7,634 nt of DNA from Betaproteobacteria bacterium (GCA_025354965.1 JANXLW010000422.1:1-7634); one strand, 5' to 3'. Positions 1 to 6,760 are shown, numbered from the stretch's first letter. Numbers and translations: made by a program. Notes: generated by a model from the letters alone, not told the origin.

Positions 1-1
1 T

Positions 2-1195
2 GGCGTGCCCAATGCGGTCGTCAGTGCGTCCACCATGACCGCCGGTCACTGGGCCGAGTGGCAGGGTGCGCAGTGGGTTTATGGCCTGTCCGATGTCTCG
101 ATGCTCCTGCTGCCGGACTTGCCCGAGGCTTTTGCCGTGCCGCCACTCGAACCGCCACAAGAAATGCGCAGCGGCGCGCCACCTGAAACCTTCACCCCTT
201 GCGTGGCCGAGCCCGACGCGCCGCCCACCACCCGTCTGCGCCTGCTGGCGGCGCCGGCCATCGACGACCTTGGCTTTACTGCTTGGCGCATCGCAATTGC
301 GCATGCTTTGGCCTTGCTTCAAGGCGCATCGCCGGCAAGCCAGCGGCGCGACGTGCAACTGATCGCCGCCTTACCTCTGCCGGTCGATGAGATCGCCAGT
401 ACGCTGACCTTGCAGCCGCGTGTCGGTGCCTCGGCCCGGGTTGAAGACTGGCTCGCACCCTGGCTCAGCGTGGCGGCAGATGGCGACGACTCGGATGGTG
501 GCGACTTGCGTCATTACCAGCTGCAGTTGACCTGGCCTTGGCTGCGCACCCTGCGCAGCGATGACTTGCCGCAACTTATCGAGCCGCCGGATGGCGCTTT
601 CGCCGGCGCGCTGGCGGCGCAGACCCTGCGCGGCGGCGCCTTCCGTTCGGTCGCCCTGACAACAGCGGCCGGCGTGATCGACACGTTGCCACCCTGGACC
701 GAGCGCGACGCCCAGCGTGAGCTGATGTTGTCCGGTGAAATCCAGCCGCGCGCCGTGATTGATTTCCTGACACTGTGCCTGCCGCGCCGCAGCGGCACAC
801 GCGGCAGCTTCGAGTGGGTGAGCGACCGCACCACGGCGCAGGACCCGGTACTTCGCATTGGTGCCGTCCGGCGCCTGCTGGCGCAAGTGATGCGGCACGC
901 GCGCCGTGTCGGTGACGACTTCGTGCACGAGCCATCCAACGAAGCGACCTGGTTTCGGGTCCGTGCAGCGCTCGATGTATTGGGTGAACGAATCAAGCGT
1001 GCCGGCGCCATAGACGACAGCGCGGGCGACGGCTGGCAGGTGATTTGCGACCGCCGCAGCATGCTGCCAGCCGATCTGGATGCGGGTCGCCTGATCGCAC
1101 AAATCCAGTTGCGCCCGGCGCTGCCGATCGATCGCATCGTTATCACGCTGACCCTGCGTGACGGCGGCGCCACCGCGATGCTGGAGGCGGCATGA
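2..1195 (+). CDS. Contractile tail sheath protein, C-terminal part (5' end outside window)
   Basis: This is the outer contractile sheath subunit, whose shortening drives the inner tube into a target. The reading frame is open at the left edge (GGC at 2-4 precedes the first possible start, GTG at 5), so I treat it as a truncated longer gene. Counting from that GTG, residues 28-40 contain the pattern DVSMLLLPDLPEA, and a DVQLIAALPLP strand follows near residue 117; both are typical of the subtilisin-like sheath domain. Residues 298-356 (ARR-GDDFVHEPSN, then a helix ending in IKRAGAI, then WQVICDRR) and 357-383 (DLDAGRLIAQIQLRPALPID) match the conserved C-terminal sheath domain that contacts the tube. 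eCIS loci often encode two or three sheath paralogues before a tube gene, so this may be the last of several. Its stop overlaps the tube gene start (ATGA). The family call is by recalled motif resemblance, not by a search. Confidence 0.87.
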   Translation, partial: GVPNAVVSASTMTAGHWAEWQGAQWVYGLSDVSMLLLPDLPEAFAVPPLEPPQEMRSGAPPETFTPCVAEPDAPPTTRLRLLAAPAIDDLGFTAWRIAIAHALALLQGASPASQRRDVQLIAALPLPVDEIASTLTLQPRVGASARVEDWLAPWLSVAADGDDSDGGDLRHYQLQLTWPWLRTLRSDDLPQLIEPPDGAFAGALAAQTLRGGAFRSVALTTAAGVIDTLPPWTERDAQRELMLSGEIQPRAVIDFLTLCLPRRSGTRGSFEWVSDRTTAQDPVLRIGAVRRLLAQVMRHARRVGDDFVHEPSNEATWFRVRAALDVLGERIKRAGAIDDSAGDGWQVICDRRSMLPADLDAGRLIAQIQLRPALPIDRIVITLTLRDGGATAMLEAA

Positions 1196-1773
1196 GCAGT
1201 TTATCGGCTGGCGTCAATATCAACTTCAGTCTGGGCGGTCCCGACAGCGGCGCCGGCGCACAGGAAGAAGCGCCGTGGCCGGCGTTTCGCTTCCACCTCG
1301 AATTCATGCGCGTTGCAGTGGCCGGTGGTTCGAGTGAATCGAGTCAGGGCGGCACCGCCTCGGCGTCACCGCTGGTGTGCCAGGGCGCGTTCAGCGAAGT
1401 CAGCGGTCTCGAAGCCACGCATGAGCCCAAGCTCATTCGCGAGGGCGGACTCATTTACGGCGGCCATCAACGCCCCGGCAACGTCAGCTTTGCGACCGTG
1501 GTCCTGAAACGCGGCATGACCAGTTCGCGCGATATGTGGACCTGGTTCTTCAACACGGTGCAAGGCAGCAACGGACCGGCCTGGGGCGAGCGCCTAACGG
1601 TGTTGATCAAGGTGCAGGGCACGGACGGCCGCACGCGCCTGTGCTGGAAGCTCGACCGTGCGCTACCTGTGAAGTTTCGCGCCAGCGACCTGCACGGTGC
1701 CGGCACCGAACTGGCCATCGAAGAGCTGCATCTGGCCCACGAAGGCCTGACCGTGCAGCCGGACAAGGCATAG
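1192..1773 (+). CDS. Tail tube protein, T4 gp19-like (Afp1/Afp5 type)
   Basis: This is the inner tube subunit, which stacks as hexameric rings inside the sheath. Visible motifs are FRFHLEF (32-38), the hallmark GAFSEVSGLE (65-74), LKRGMTSSRDMWTWF (105-119), a WKLDRALPVKF strand (152-162) and AIEELHLAHEGL (175-186), in the order seen in phage tail tube proteins of the gp19 family. At 193 residues it is longer than the usual ~150. The excess is a ~30-residue Gly/Ala-rich N-terminus and a Ser/Gly-rich stretch at about 44-60, between the first strand and the GAFSEVSGLE motif. The start is the ATG within the ATGA overlap with the sheath stop, preceded by GGAGG at 1183-1187, so translation is probably coupled. 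Its place between sheath and CIS-tube genes parallels afp5, the tube initiator. Whether it is the main or the initiating tube protein cannot be decided without the upstream genes. Confidence 0.92.
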   Translation: MSSLSAGVNINFSLGGPDSGAGAQEEAPWPAFRFHLEFMRVAVAGGSSESSQGGTASASPLVCQGAFSEVSGLEATHEPKLIREGGLIYGGHQRPGNVSFATVVLKRGMTSSRDMWTWFFNTVQGSNGPAWGERLTVLIKVQGTDGRTRLCWKLDRALPVKFRASDLHGAGTELAIEELHLAHEGLTVQPDKA

Positions 1774-1782
1774 AGGAGCATC

Positions 1783-2721
1783 ATGCCTGACGCACCCTCA
1801 TTTGCTCGCGCCTATTTCAAGCGGCTGTCCAGCGCCAATGGGGCTGGCGCTGCTCCGCAGGGCGGCGGCGGCAACCCGGACGGCACACCGAGCGGCTCCG
1901 TCAGCGTGCAATTCAACCCGCTCACGCTGCAATACGGCCTGACGATCAACAACCAGCAGCCAGGCGCCAAACCCAGCACGGCTCAGAACACGGCGCGCGC
2001 CGAAGCCTCGCTGGAAATGGATCTGGTTTTCGACAGCACGCATGACGGCACCGATGTGCGCGCAAAGACCGTGGAGGTGAGAAACCTCACGATGTCGGCT
2101 GATGAGGTCGCGCGCGAAGGGAAACCTCCCTCAAAAGGGACTCCCGCCGATCAATCGCCATCCAAGGTCGAGTTTGTGTGGGGCACCTTCCGCTTCGTCG
2201 GTGTGATCAAGAGTTTTCGAGAAACGCTGGACTTCTTTTCGGCCGACGGCGTTCCGGTGCGATCAGCTGTACATGTGTCACTGGCCAGCACCGACAACAC
2301 TGAAGTGTTCCAGGCAGTCAGCAAGAGCAAAGCCGCGTTGGGGCAGAACCTAGGCCTCGCTGTGAGCAACCTCGGGCAGCAAGACGCCAGTGCCGGGCGC
2401 GCCGCAGGGGCTGCCTTGGGCGCGGCAAGCCTGCGTGCCGGCTTGAGTGTGAGCGCGGGTGGTGGCGCAGGTGGAGGTGCCGGCATCGGTTTGAGCGTGG
2501 GTGCCTCGGTGTCGGTTTCGTCATCTGGCGCATCGGCGTCACTGGCCACATCGAGCAGCGCGCTCAACCAACTGGCTCAGTTCAATGCCCAGACCAGCAC
2601 CGCAGGGTCGACGCCGCTGGGCGGCACGTTCGGCTTTGGTGGCACCGTGCAGGGCAGCGAACCATCGGGCTTGCGCTCGCGGCTGGGCGTGCTGGACTTT
2701 TCCGCGTCCAGCGAATCATGA
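1783..2721 (+). CDS. Contractile injection system tube (Afp7-like) protein with Gly/Ala/Ser-rich C-terminal tail
   Basis: This is a baseplate-proximal protein thought to join the tube to the central hub. Residues 38-180 carry the family pattern: VSVQFNP at 41-46 followed by LTLQYGL, then LEMDLVFDSTHDGTDVR, a KVEFVWGTFRFVGVIKSF block, and a final strand (VPVRSAVHVSLAST). Family members such as Afp7 usually end in a LysM domain after this fold. I see no LysM signature here. Instead, residues ~201-265 are almost entirely Gly, Ala, Ser, Val and Leu, followed by a Gln/Thr/Gly-rich tail to residue 312. A strong GAGGAG (1773-1778) lies 4 nt before the ATG, and only 9 nt separate the gene from the tube gene. 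The N-terminal assignment is firm; the role of the tail is unknown. Confidence 0.87.
   Translation: MPDAPSFARAYFKRLSSANGAGAAPQGGGGNPDGTPSGSVSVQFNPLTLQYGLTINNQQPGAKPSTAQNTARAEASLEMDLVFDSTHDGTDVRAKTVEVRNLTMSADEVAREGKPPSKGTPADQSPSKVEFVWGTFRFVGVIKSFRETLDFFSADGVPVRSAVHVSLASTDNTEVFQAVSKSKAALGQNLGLAVSNLGQQDASAGRAAGAALGAASLRAGLSVSAGGGAGGGAGIGLSVGASVSVSSSGASASLATSSSALNQLAQFNAQTSTAGSTPLGGTFGFGGTVQGSEPSGLRSRLGVLDFSASSES
2385..2580 (+). repeat. Low-complexity Gly/Ala/Ser coding tract in the CIS-tube gene
   Basis: About 65 codons encode a tract with few residues other than Gly, Ala, Ser, Val and Leu, with degenerate alternation such as GLSVSAGGGAGGG, GIGLSVGASVSVSS and GASASLATSSS. The DNA is not a clean tandem repeat: codons vary, so the bias acts at the protein level. 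Such a tract could be a flexible or beta-prone linker. It occupies the place where a LysM domain is found in Afp7-type relatives. Confidence 0.75.
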
Positions 2722-2736
2722 AACAGGAGCATTTGT

Positions 2737-2922
2737 ATGGCCGTTGTCATTGATGAATTCGAAGTGGTGGTCGAGCCTGCGCCCAGTGCGTCGGGCCAGC
2801 GCGGCATCGGTACCGGCGCAAGCCAGACCCCGCCCGATGCGCGCCCGGCGCAGCTGCAGTGGGCCATCGAGCAATGGGCCGAGTTAGCGCAAGAGCGCGC
2901 TCTGCGCGTCGATGACCGTTGA
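2737..2922 (+). CDS. Small eCIS protein at the Afp6/DUF5908 position
   Basis: This is a 61-residue protein of unknown function. Residues 1-12 are a short acidic strand-like segment (MAVVIDEFEVVV), 13-38 are Pro/Ser/Gly-rich and probably disordered, and 39-57 (LQWAIEQWAELAQERALRV) look like one amphipathic helix. Small proteins with an N-terminal beta strand and a C-terminal helix recur in eCIS operons beside the tube and CIS-tube genes (the afp6 or DUF5908 type). I infer equivalence from position and size rather than from clear sequence identity. AGGAG at 2725-2729 lies 7 nt before the ATG, a near-ideal ribosome binding site, which supports real translation. The 15-nt gap to the previous stop and same-strand context fit an operon member. 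It could be a small baseplate or assembly factor. Confidence 0.72.
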   Translation: MAVVIDEFEVVVEPAPSASGQRGIGTGASQTPPDARPAQLQWAIEQWAELAQERALRVDDR

Positions 2923-2961
2923 TTGGCAAGTCCTTGACTGACAAGCAATTGATTCAACACC
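2923..2961 (+). other. AT-richer spacer before the gpD-like gene, no Shine-Dalgarno
   Basis: This 39-nt gap is the longest non-coding stretch in the window. It is about 44% GC (17 of 39 bases), far below its surroundings. It contains TTGACT at 2934-2939 and two short TTGATT copies (2919-2924, starting inside the previous gene, and 2949-2954). No purine-rich ribosome binding site precedes the ATG at 2962. I see no -10 box at a suitable distance from TTGACT, so I do not call a promoter. Low structure and A/T content may be what permits initiation here. Confidence 0.45.
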
Positions 2962-4050
2962 ATGTCTGACACCGGCCTGCTCGTCTCCACGCGACCCCGC
3001 ATCAAGCTGGCCGGCAGCGAACCCAACTGGGCCGCGAATGCCGTGCTGCAGGTGTCGGTGCGCGAGACCGACGAAGGTCTTGCGACGCTGGAGCTGGAGC
3101 TGCTGAACTGGCGCGCCGAGAGCGACGCTGCCGCCGTGGGCTACGCGTTTGAAGACGAAACCGACTTGAGCCTGGGGGTCGAGATCGAGGTGCTGGCCGC
3201 GGTGGACAGCAGCAGCACCGAGTCGATTTTCAAGGGCACGGTGCATGCGTTCGAAGGCGTATTTGCCGACTCCGAGCCGCCGCGCCTGATCGTGCTGGCC
3301 GAAGACAAGACGGCTACGTTGCGACTGCAGCGCCGCAGCGCGCGCTTCGAGAGCATGACCGCCAGTGGCGTGCTGCGCCAGATCGCGTCCGACCACGGTT
3401 TGAGCGTCCACATCGACAACGACTTCGGCGCCAGCCTCGACTGGCTGCAACTGGGCGAAACCGATCTGGCCTTCGTGCGGCGTCTGTGCGTCACGCATGG
3501 CAAGCGCTTGCGCTTGACGCCGACTGCACTGGAAGTCGAAGACGGCGCCCAAGGCGGCAGCAGCGCCCCCACGCTGACGCTCGATGTGATGGGCAACCTG
3601 ATCAACACCCGCGTGCTTGCAGATCTGGCGCATCAGCGCACGGCGGTTCGGGTCACCGGCTTTGACTTGCACGCGGGCCGGTTGATTGATGAAACGGCGT
3701 CGAGCATGTCCACGTTGCCAGGCAGCGGCCGCAACGGTCCCGATCTGTTGCGCCAGGCCTTGGCGAGCTACACCGAACCCCTGTCGCAGCGTGTCGGCTG
3801 GACTTCTTCTGAAGCACGGGCGCTGGCCCAGCAGGCGCTGGACGACCGCGCCCGGCGTTTTCTGCGACTGCGTTCAACTGCACTGGGCGAGCCGCGCCTG
3901 CACTGCGGTGTGCTGGTTGATCTGAGTGGCGCTGGGCCACGCTTTTCACAGCGCTTCGTGGTGTCGCGCGTTGAACACCGTTTTGATCTGGCGCTGGGTT
4001 TTCGCACCGAGTTCGAGGCTTTCGGTGCCTACCTCGGGCAACCCGCATAA
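2962..4050 (+). CDS. Phage late control D (gpD)-like baseplate hub protein
   Basis: This is the central hub of the baseplate, equivalent to phage P2 gpD, T4 gp27 or the N-terminal half of VgrG/Afp8. It forms a trimer that carries the spike and adapts it to the six-fold tube. Supporting segments are an N-terminal RPRIKLAG strand, VLQVSVRETDEGLATLELEL (29-48), the FKGTVHAFEGVF barrel strand pair (90-101), LIVLAEDKTATLRLQRRSARFE (109-130), and the family motif QLGETDLAFVRRLC followed by HGKRLRL (163-185). A second barrel-like region with an FSQRFVVSRVEHRF segment ends the protein. Length (362 residues) is normal for stand-alone gpD. An in-frame stop (TGA 2950-2952) lies just upstream, so ATG 2962 is the first usable start despite having no Shine-Dalgarno. 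The spike gene follows after 12 nt, giving a split hub/spike pair rather than the fused Afp8 form. Confidence 0.88.
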   Translation: MSDTGLLVSTRPRIKLAGSEPNWAANAVLQVSVRETDEGLATLELELLNWRAESDAAAVGYAFEDETDLSLGVEIEVLAAVDSSSTESIFKGTVHAFEGVFADSEPPRLIVLAEDKTATLRLQRRSARFESMTASGVLRQIASDHGLSVHIDNDFGASLDWLQLGETDLAFVRRLCVTHGKRLRLTPTALEVEDGAQGGSSAPTLTLDVMGNLINTRVLADLAHQRTAVRVTGFDLHAGRLIDETASSMSTLPGSGRNGPDLLRQALASYTEPLSQRVGWTSSEARALAQQALDDRARRFLRLRSTALGEPRLHCGVLVDLSGAGPRFSQRFVVSRVEHRFDLALGFRTEFEAFGAYLGQPA

Positions 4051-4062
4051 AGAGGCGGCAAG

Positions 4063-4752
4063 ATGGATCGAGCACCCTGGTTCCTCCCCGACCCCGCAGC
4101 GCTTGCCCTGGCTGCCGGCGCGCTGCAGCTCGGGCGCGTCACCAATGTGCAGGACCCCAGCAACCAGGGTCGGGTCGAGGTCGAGTTGCTGAGTCTGGCG
4201 TCCGACCCGCTGGCGCGCGCCTGGGCCCGCGTCGCCGTGCCGTTTGCCGGCGATCAGCACGGCGCCTGGCTGATTCCGAATGTGGGTGATCAGGTGGTGC
4301 TGGCGTTCATCGGCGCTGATGCCCGGGCGCCCGTTGTATTGGGCTCGCTGTGGCACGGCAGCGCCAGCCCGGCCCGTCACAGCGATGGGAGCGAAATCAA
4401 AACCTGGGAACTGCGTGGTCGTAACCAGACCCGGCTCACCCTGACCGAGGCTTCGCAATCGAGCATCGAGCTCGAAACCAGCAATGGCGTCAAGCTGACG
4501 CTCAAGGATGACGGCAGCGGCACCTGCCAGCTCGACTGCGGCATGACCACGGTGACCATCGATGACGCCGGCGTCAAGATCCAGACTTCGGGCAAGCTCG
4601 AAGTAACAGCGTCCAGCGTGCAGGTATCGGCGCCAACGGTGAAAGTGGACGCGGCCATGTCCTCCTTTTCGGGCGTCGTGAAATGCGATGTGCTGATGGC
4701 CTCCAGTGTGGTGTCGTCGTCTTACACGCCGGGTGCCGGCAATATATGGTGA
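4063..4752 (+). CDS. Baseplate assembly protein V (gpV/VgrG-like) central spike
   Basis: This is the central spike protein beneath the hub, which pierces the target envelope. Residues 22-98 form the gpV/gp5-type OB-fold: GRVTNVQDPSNQGRVEVEL at 24-42, WARVAVPFAG at 54-63, then IPNVGDQVVLAFI and the APVVLGSLW closing strand. Residues ~112-215 contain short alternating-polarity strands (SSIELETSNGVKLTLKDD, TTVTIDDAGVKIQTSGKLEV, SSVQVSAPTVKVDA) typical of the intertwined triple beta-helix of spikes. The C-terminus (TPGAGNIW) has no PAAR domain and no effector or enzymatic extension. AGAGG at 4051-4055 lies 7 nt before the ATG. The 229-residue length fits a stand-alone gpV. A tip protein would probably be needed to cap the helix, and none is encoded in this window. 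Confidence 0.92.
   Translation: MDRAPWFLPDPAALALAAGALQLGRVTNVQDPSNQGRVEVELLSLASDPLARAWARVAVPFAGDQHGAWLIPNVGDQVVLAFIGADARAPVVLGSLWHGSASPARHSDGSEIKTWELRGRNQTRLTLTEASQSSIELETSNGVKLTLKDDGSGTCQLDCGMTTVTIDDAGVKIQTSGKLEVTASSVQVSAPTVKVDAAMSSFSGVVKCDVLMASSVVSSSYTPGAGNIW
4748..4752 (+). promoter_or_regulatory. Ribosome binding site GGTGA that selects start 4760
   Basis: GGTGA overlaps the stop codon of the gpV-like gene and matches the 3' half of the extended Shine-Dalgarno (GGAGGTGA), 7 nt before ATG 4760. It favours that start over the in-frame ATG at 4706, which would overlap the spike gene by 47 nt and lacks a comparable site. Confidence 0.55.
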
Positions 4753-4759
4753 CGCAGGT

Positions 4760-6745
4760 ATGAACACTGCCGTCTACCTCGCGCCCCGGCCGCGCAGCAT
4801 TGCGCCATTGACACAGCGTCATGGCGCGCCAGGGCAAGACCTGCTGCCGCGCGCCGCCACTGCGCCGCATGAACCGCACGCCGTGATGTTGCGCGGTCTC
4901 GGTCCTGAGCGCGGACTGGGCCCGCTGCAGCCGACGCTGGTTGCGCGCACCGAAGACGATTTCGTTGCCGCAGTGCAAGCGGTGCTCGCCGCGCCGGGTG
5001 GCGCGACCCAACTGGCTGACGCGATGGCGCTGCTGCCGCGCGACGCCAGCGGCCACTTCAAGTTCTATCCGCCGGTGCAGCGTGTGCATCAGCTGGTGCT
5101 GGTCGAGGCCTGCTGCGCACAGCCAGGCTTTCCAAGGGTCGATCCACGCCGCATTGAAAGCGCTGGCATGGTACTGCGGCGACCGCAAGTCGATGGGTCT
5201 GGTGCGGCGCCGGGCTGGCTGGCTTGGCAGCGTCGTGGCGAACAGGCGGTTGGCTGGGTCGCGCTGAGCGGGCGTTCGGGTGCTCACGGCGTCAGCGAAC
5301 TGGATGAACCGGATGCCGTTCGACGGCGCCCGGTCGAGCTCAGCGGCAATGCGCACATCGACGCCAAGCTGCAGGAATTGGTGCGCCGCCGCAGCCTGTC
5401 TGCGGTCGCCAACACGCCGCCAAGCGAGCGCGTCATTCCGCTGCACCCCTTGCCCGAGGCGCTGTGCGCGGCATTGGGTCGCACTGTGCTGCTGGGTTAT
5501 CTGCCGGTTGCCAGTGATGAGGTAGTGAACAGCAACGAGTCGACGCGCGGCGCACCCGATGACGCCGATGTGCAGGCCTTGCAAGCGCACTTGATGCACT
5601 ACCTGCGTGCCGGCTCTGCCAAGGCATTGCCGCGTGCCGGCGCGACCCTGGACCCGAGTTGGCTGCAAGACATCGCCCAGGCACCCGATGGCACTGACGA
5701 TGTCCCCAGCAGTCTGGCCGCTGCCCGCTGGATGCAGACCTTGATGCAATTGCATCTGGAGTTCGATCTGGGCAGCAACACGCCGGACGCGGCTGGTTTG
5801 CAGCAGGTGTTTACAGGCTACCGCACGCTGCGCCTGACGGCTGACGCGCGTAGCGCCGCCGGCGCTGCGGTGGATCTCTGGGCGCAGGCCTTGTGTCGGG
5901 CGACCACCGGCTGGCAGGCGGCGCAAGCTGCGCAGCTTGCAACCGATGTGCTGGATGCGCGCTTTCGCACGCCGGCGGTGCAGGCGCTGCTCAACAGTTG
6001 GGTCGCTCATGGGCGACCCGCGCTGGACGCTGGCAACCTGACCGCCGCCGAGGCCGAGTTGCTGGCGCTCAGGCGTCTGCGGCGTTTCCTGGCCGGCGCC
6101 ACGCTGACGCCGGCGCTGCCCTTTGTGCGCGCGGCGCTGGACGTGTTGCTGGGCGATGTCACGCCAGCTCAACAAGTGACGCAACCAGACTATTGGGCCG
6201 ATGTGTCGACCGCGCTGGACCAGGCCTTTGCGGTGGCTGCAGCGGCGCGGGTGCGCCAGCGCGAAGCGGCCATGTTCAGCGGCGCGGGCAAGCGCCTGAG
6301 TGAGCCCGGCACGCCGCAGGCAGTGCGCTGCTTTGTGCGCCTGAAGTCGCCGGCAGCTTGTCCGCAGACGCTGGCCTGGAGCGCCTACAGCGAGCTGTTC
6401 ACGGTCACCCCGTGGTGGGAAACCGGGAGCGCCAAGCCACGCGTGATCGATATGCCTGACCCGTTCGATCGCGGCGTGCTGCGCAAGCTCAAACCGAATA
6501 TCGGTTTTGGCATGCCAGGAAAACTGGGCCAGTTGATGACGCCCTCGAATCTGGCCAAGCTCAAAGATGGCGGCAAACCGAGCGACAGCGGCGACATCGG
6601 CATCGACTGGATCTGTGGCTTCAACATCCCGATCATCACGCTGTGTGCGCTGATCGTGCTCAACATTTTCCTGCAGCTCATGAACCTCGTGTTCTGGTGG
6701 CTGCCGTTCGTCAAGATCTGCCTGCCCATTCCACGCAAAAAATGA
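4760..6745 (+). CDS. eCIS-associated protein of unknown function with hydrophobic C-terminus
   Basis: This protein has 661 residues and no enzymatic motif that I recognise. The N-terminal part contains FYPPVQRVHQLVLVEACC and QPGFPRVDPRRIESAGMVLRR, which I recall as recurring in unannotated proteins of eCIS loci. The middle (about 200-540) is Ala/Leu-rich and mostly helical in appearance. The last ~130 residues contain SELFTVTPWWET, then PDPFDRGVLRKLKPNIGF, then a strongly hydrophobic segment at 618-651 rich in Ile, Leu, Val, Phe and Trp (ICGFNIPIITLCALIVLNIF onward to WWLPFV), ending in KICLPIPRKK. That segment is long enough for one or two membrane passes, or could be buried in the baseplate. 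No signal peptide is visible. Start ATG 4760 follows the spike stop by 7 nt. Its position between gpV and gp25 suggests a baseplate-associated or membrane-contact role; this is inference. Confidence 0.75.
   Translation: MNTAVYLAPRPRSIAPLTQRHGAPGQDLLPRAATAPHEPHAVMLRGLGPERGLGPLQPTLVARTEDDFVAAVQAVLAAPGGATQLADAMALLPRDASGHFKFYPPVQRVHQLVLVEACCAQPGFPRVDPRRIESAGMVLRRPQVDGSGAAPGWLAWQRRGEQAVGWVALSGRSGAHGVSELDEPDAVRRRPVELSGNAHIDAKLQELVRRRSLSAVANTPPSERVIPLHPLPEALCAALGRTVLLGYLPVASDEVVNSNESTRGAPDDADVQALQAHLMHYLRAGSAKALPRAGATLDPSWLQDIAQAPDGTDDVPSSLAAARWMQTLMQLHLEFDLGSNTPDAAGLQQVFTGYRTLRLTADARSAAGAAVDLWAQALCRATTGWQAAQAAQLATDVLDARFRTPAVQALLNSWVAHGRPALDAGNLTAAEAELLALRRLRRFLAGATLTPALPFVRAALDVLLGDVTPAQQVTQPDYWADVSTALDQAFAVAAAARVRQREAAMFSGAGKRLSEPGTPQAVRCFVRLKSPAACPQTLAWSAYSELFTVTPWWETGSAKPRVIDMPDPFDRGVLRKLKPNIGFGMPGKLGQLMTPSNLAKLKDGGKPSDSGDIGIDWICGFNIPIITLCALIVLNIFLQLMNLVFWWLPFVKICLPIPRKK
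5923..5940. repeat. 18-bp perfect palindrome inside the 661-residue protein gene
   Basis: GCAAGCTGC is followed directly by its reverse complement GCAGCTTGC, with no spacer. It lies wholly within coding sequence, where it encodes part of an Ala/Gln-rich helix (AAQAAQLA). A coding coincidence is the simplest explanation; a protein-binding site is possible but unsupported. Confidence 0.4.
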
Positions 6746-6760
6746 AATCAGCGACATACC

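Noticed and set aside
371..1102. 243-residue minus-strand frame inside the sheath gene
   Set aside because: Antisense shadow; the sheath C-terminal domain is clear on the plus strand.
2..1195. GTG at position 5 as a true start of a stand-alone 396-residue gene
   Set aside because: The frame is open to the window edge and the protein begins inside the sheath fold without its N-terminal domain, so a truncated longer gene is more likely.
2934..2962. Possible internal sigma-70 promoter (TTGACT as a -35 box)
   Set aside because: No TATAAT-like sequence occurs 15-19 nt downstream; the bases there read around CAACACCAT.
2884..3672. 262-residue minus-strand frame across the small gene and the gpD-like gene
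   Set aside because: Same antisense-shadow pattern; the gpD motifs on the plus strand explain the region.
4706..4759. Upstream in-frame ATG for the 661-residue protein
   Set aside because: It would overlap the spike gene by 47 nt, adds an Arg-rich leader read from spike codons, and has no better ribosome site than ATG 4760 with GGTGA at 4748-4752.
3946..4767. 273-residue minus-strand frame across gpD and gpV genes
   Set aside because: Antisense shadow of well-recognised plus-strand families, with a His/Arg/Gln-rich product.
6000..6019. GGGTCGC/GCGACCC inverted repeat with a 6-nt loop, considered as a terminator
   Set aside because: It lies mid-gene, has no following T-run, and encodes ordinary residues of the 661-residue protein.
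4574..6757. 727-residue open frame on the minus strand, longer than the sense gene it covers
   Set aside because: Its product is rich in Arg, His and Gln with no recognisable fold, and it spans parts of two genes on the opposite strand. It arises because the sense codons rarely use TTA, CTA or TCA in this GC-rich DNA. The sense frame carries eCIS-type motifs and fits the operon.
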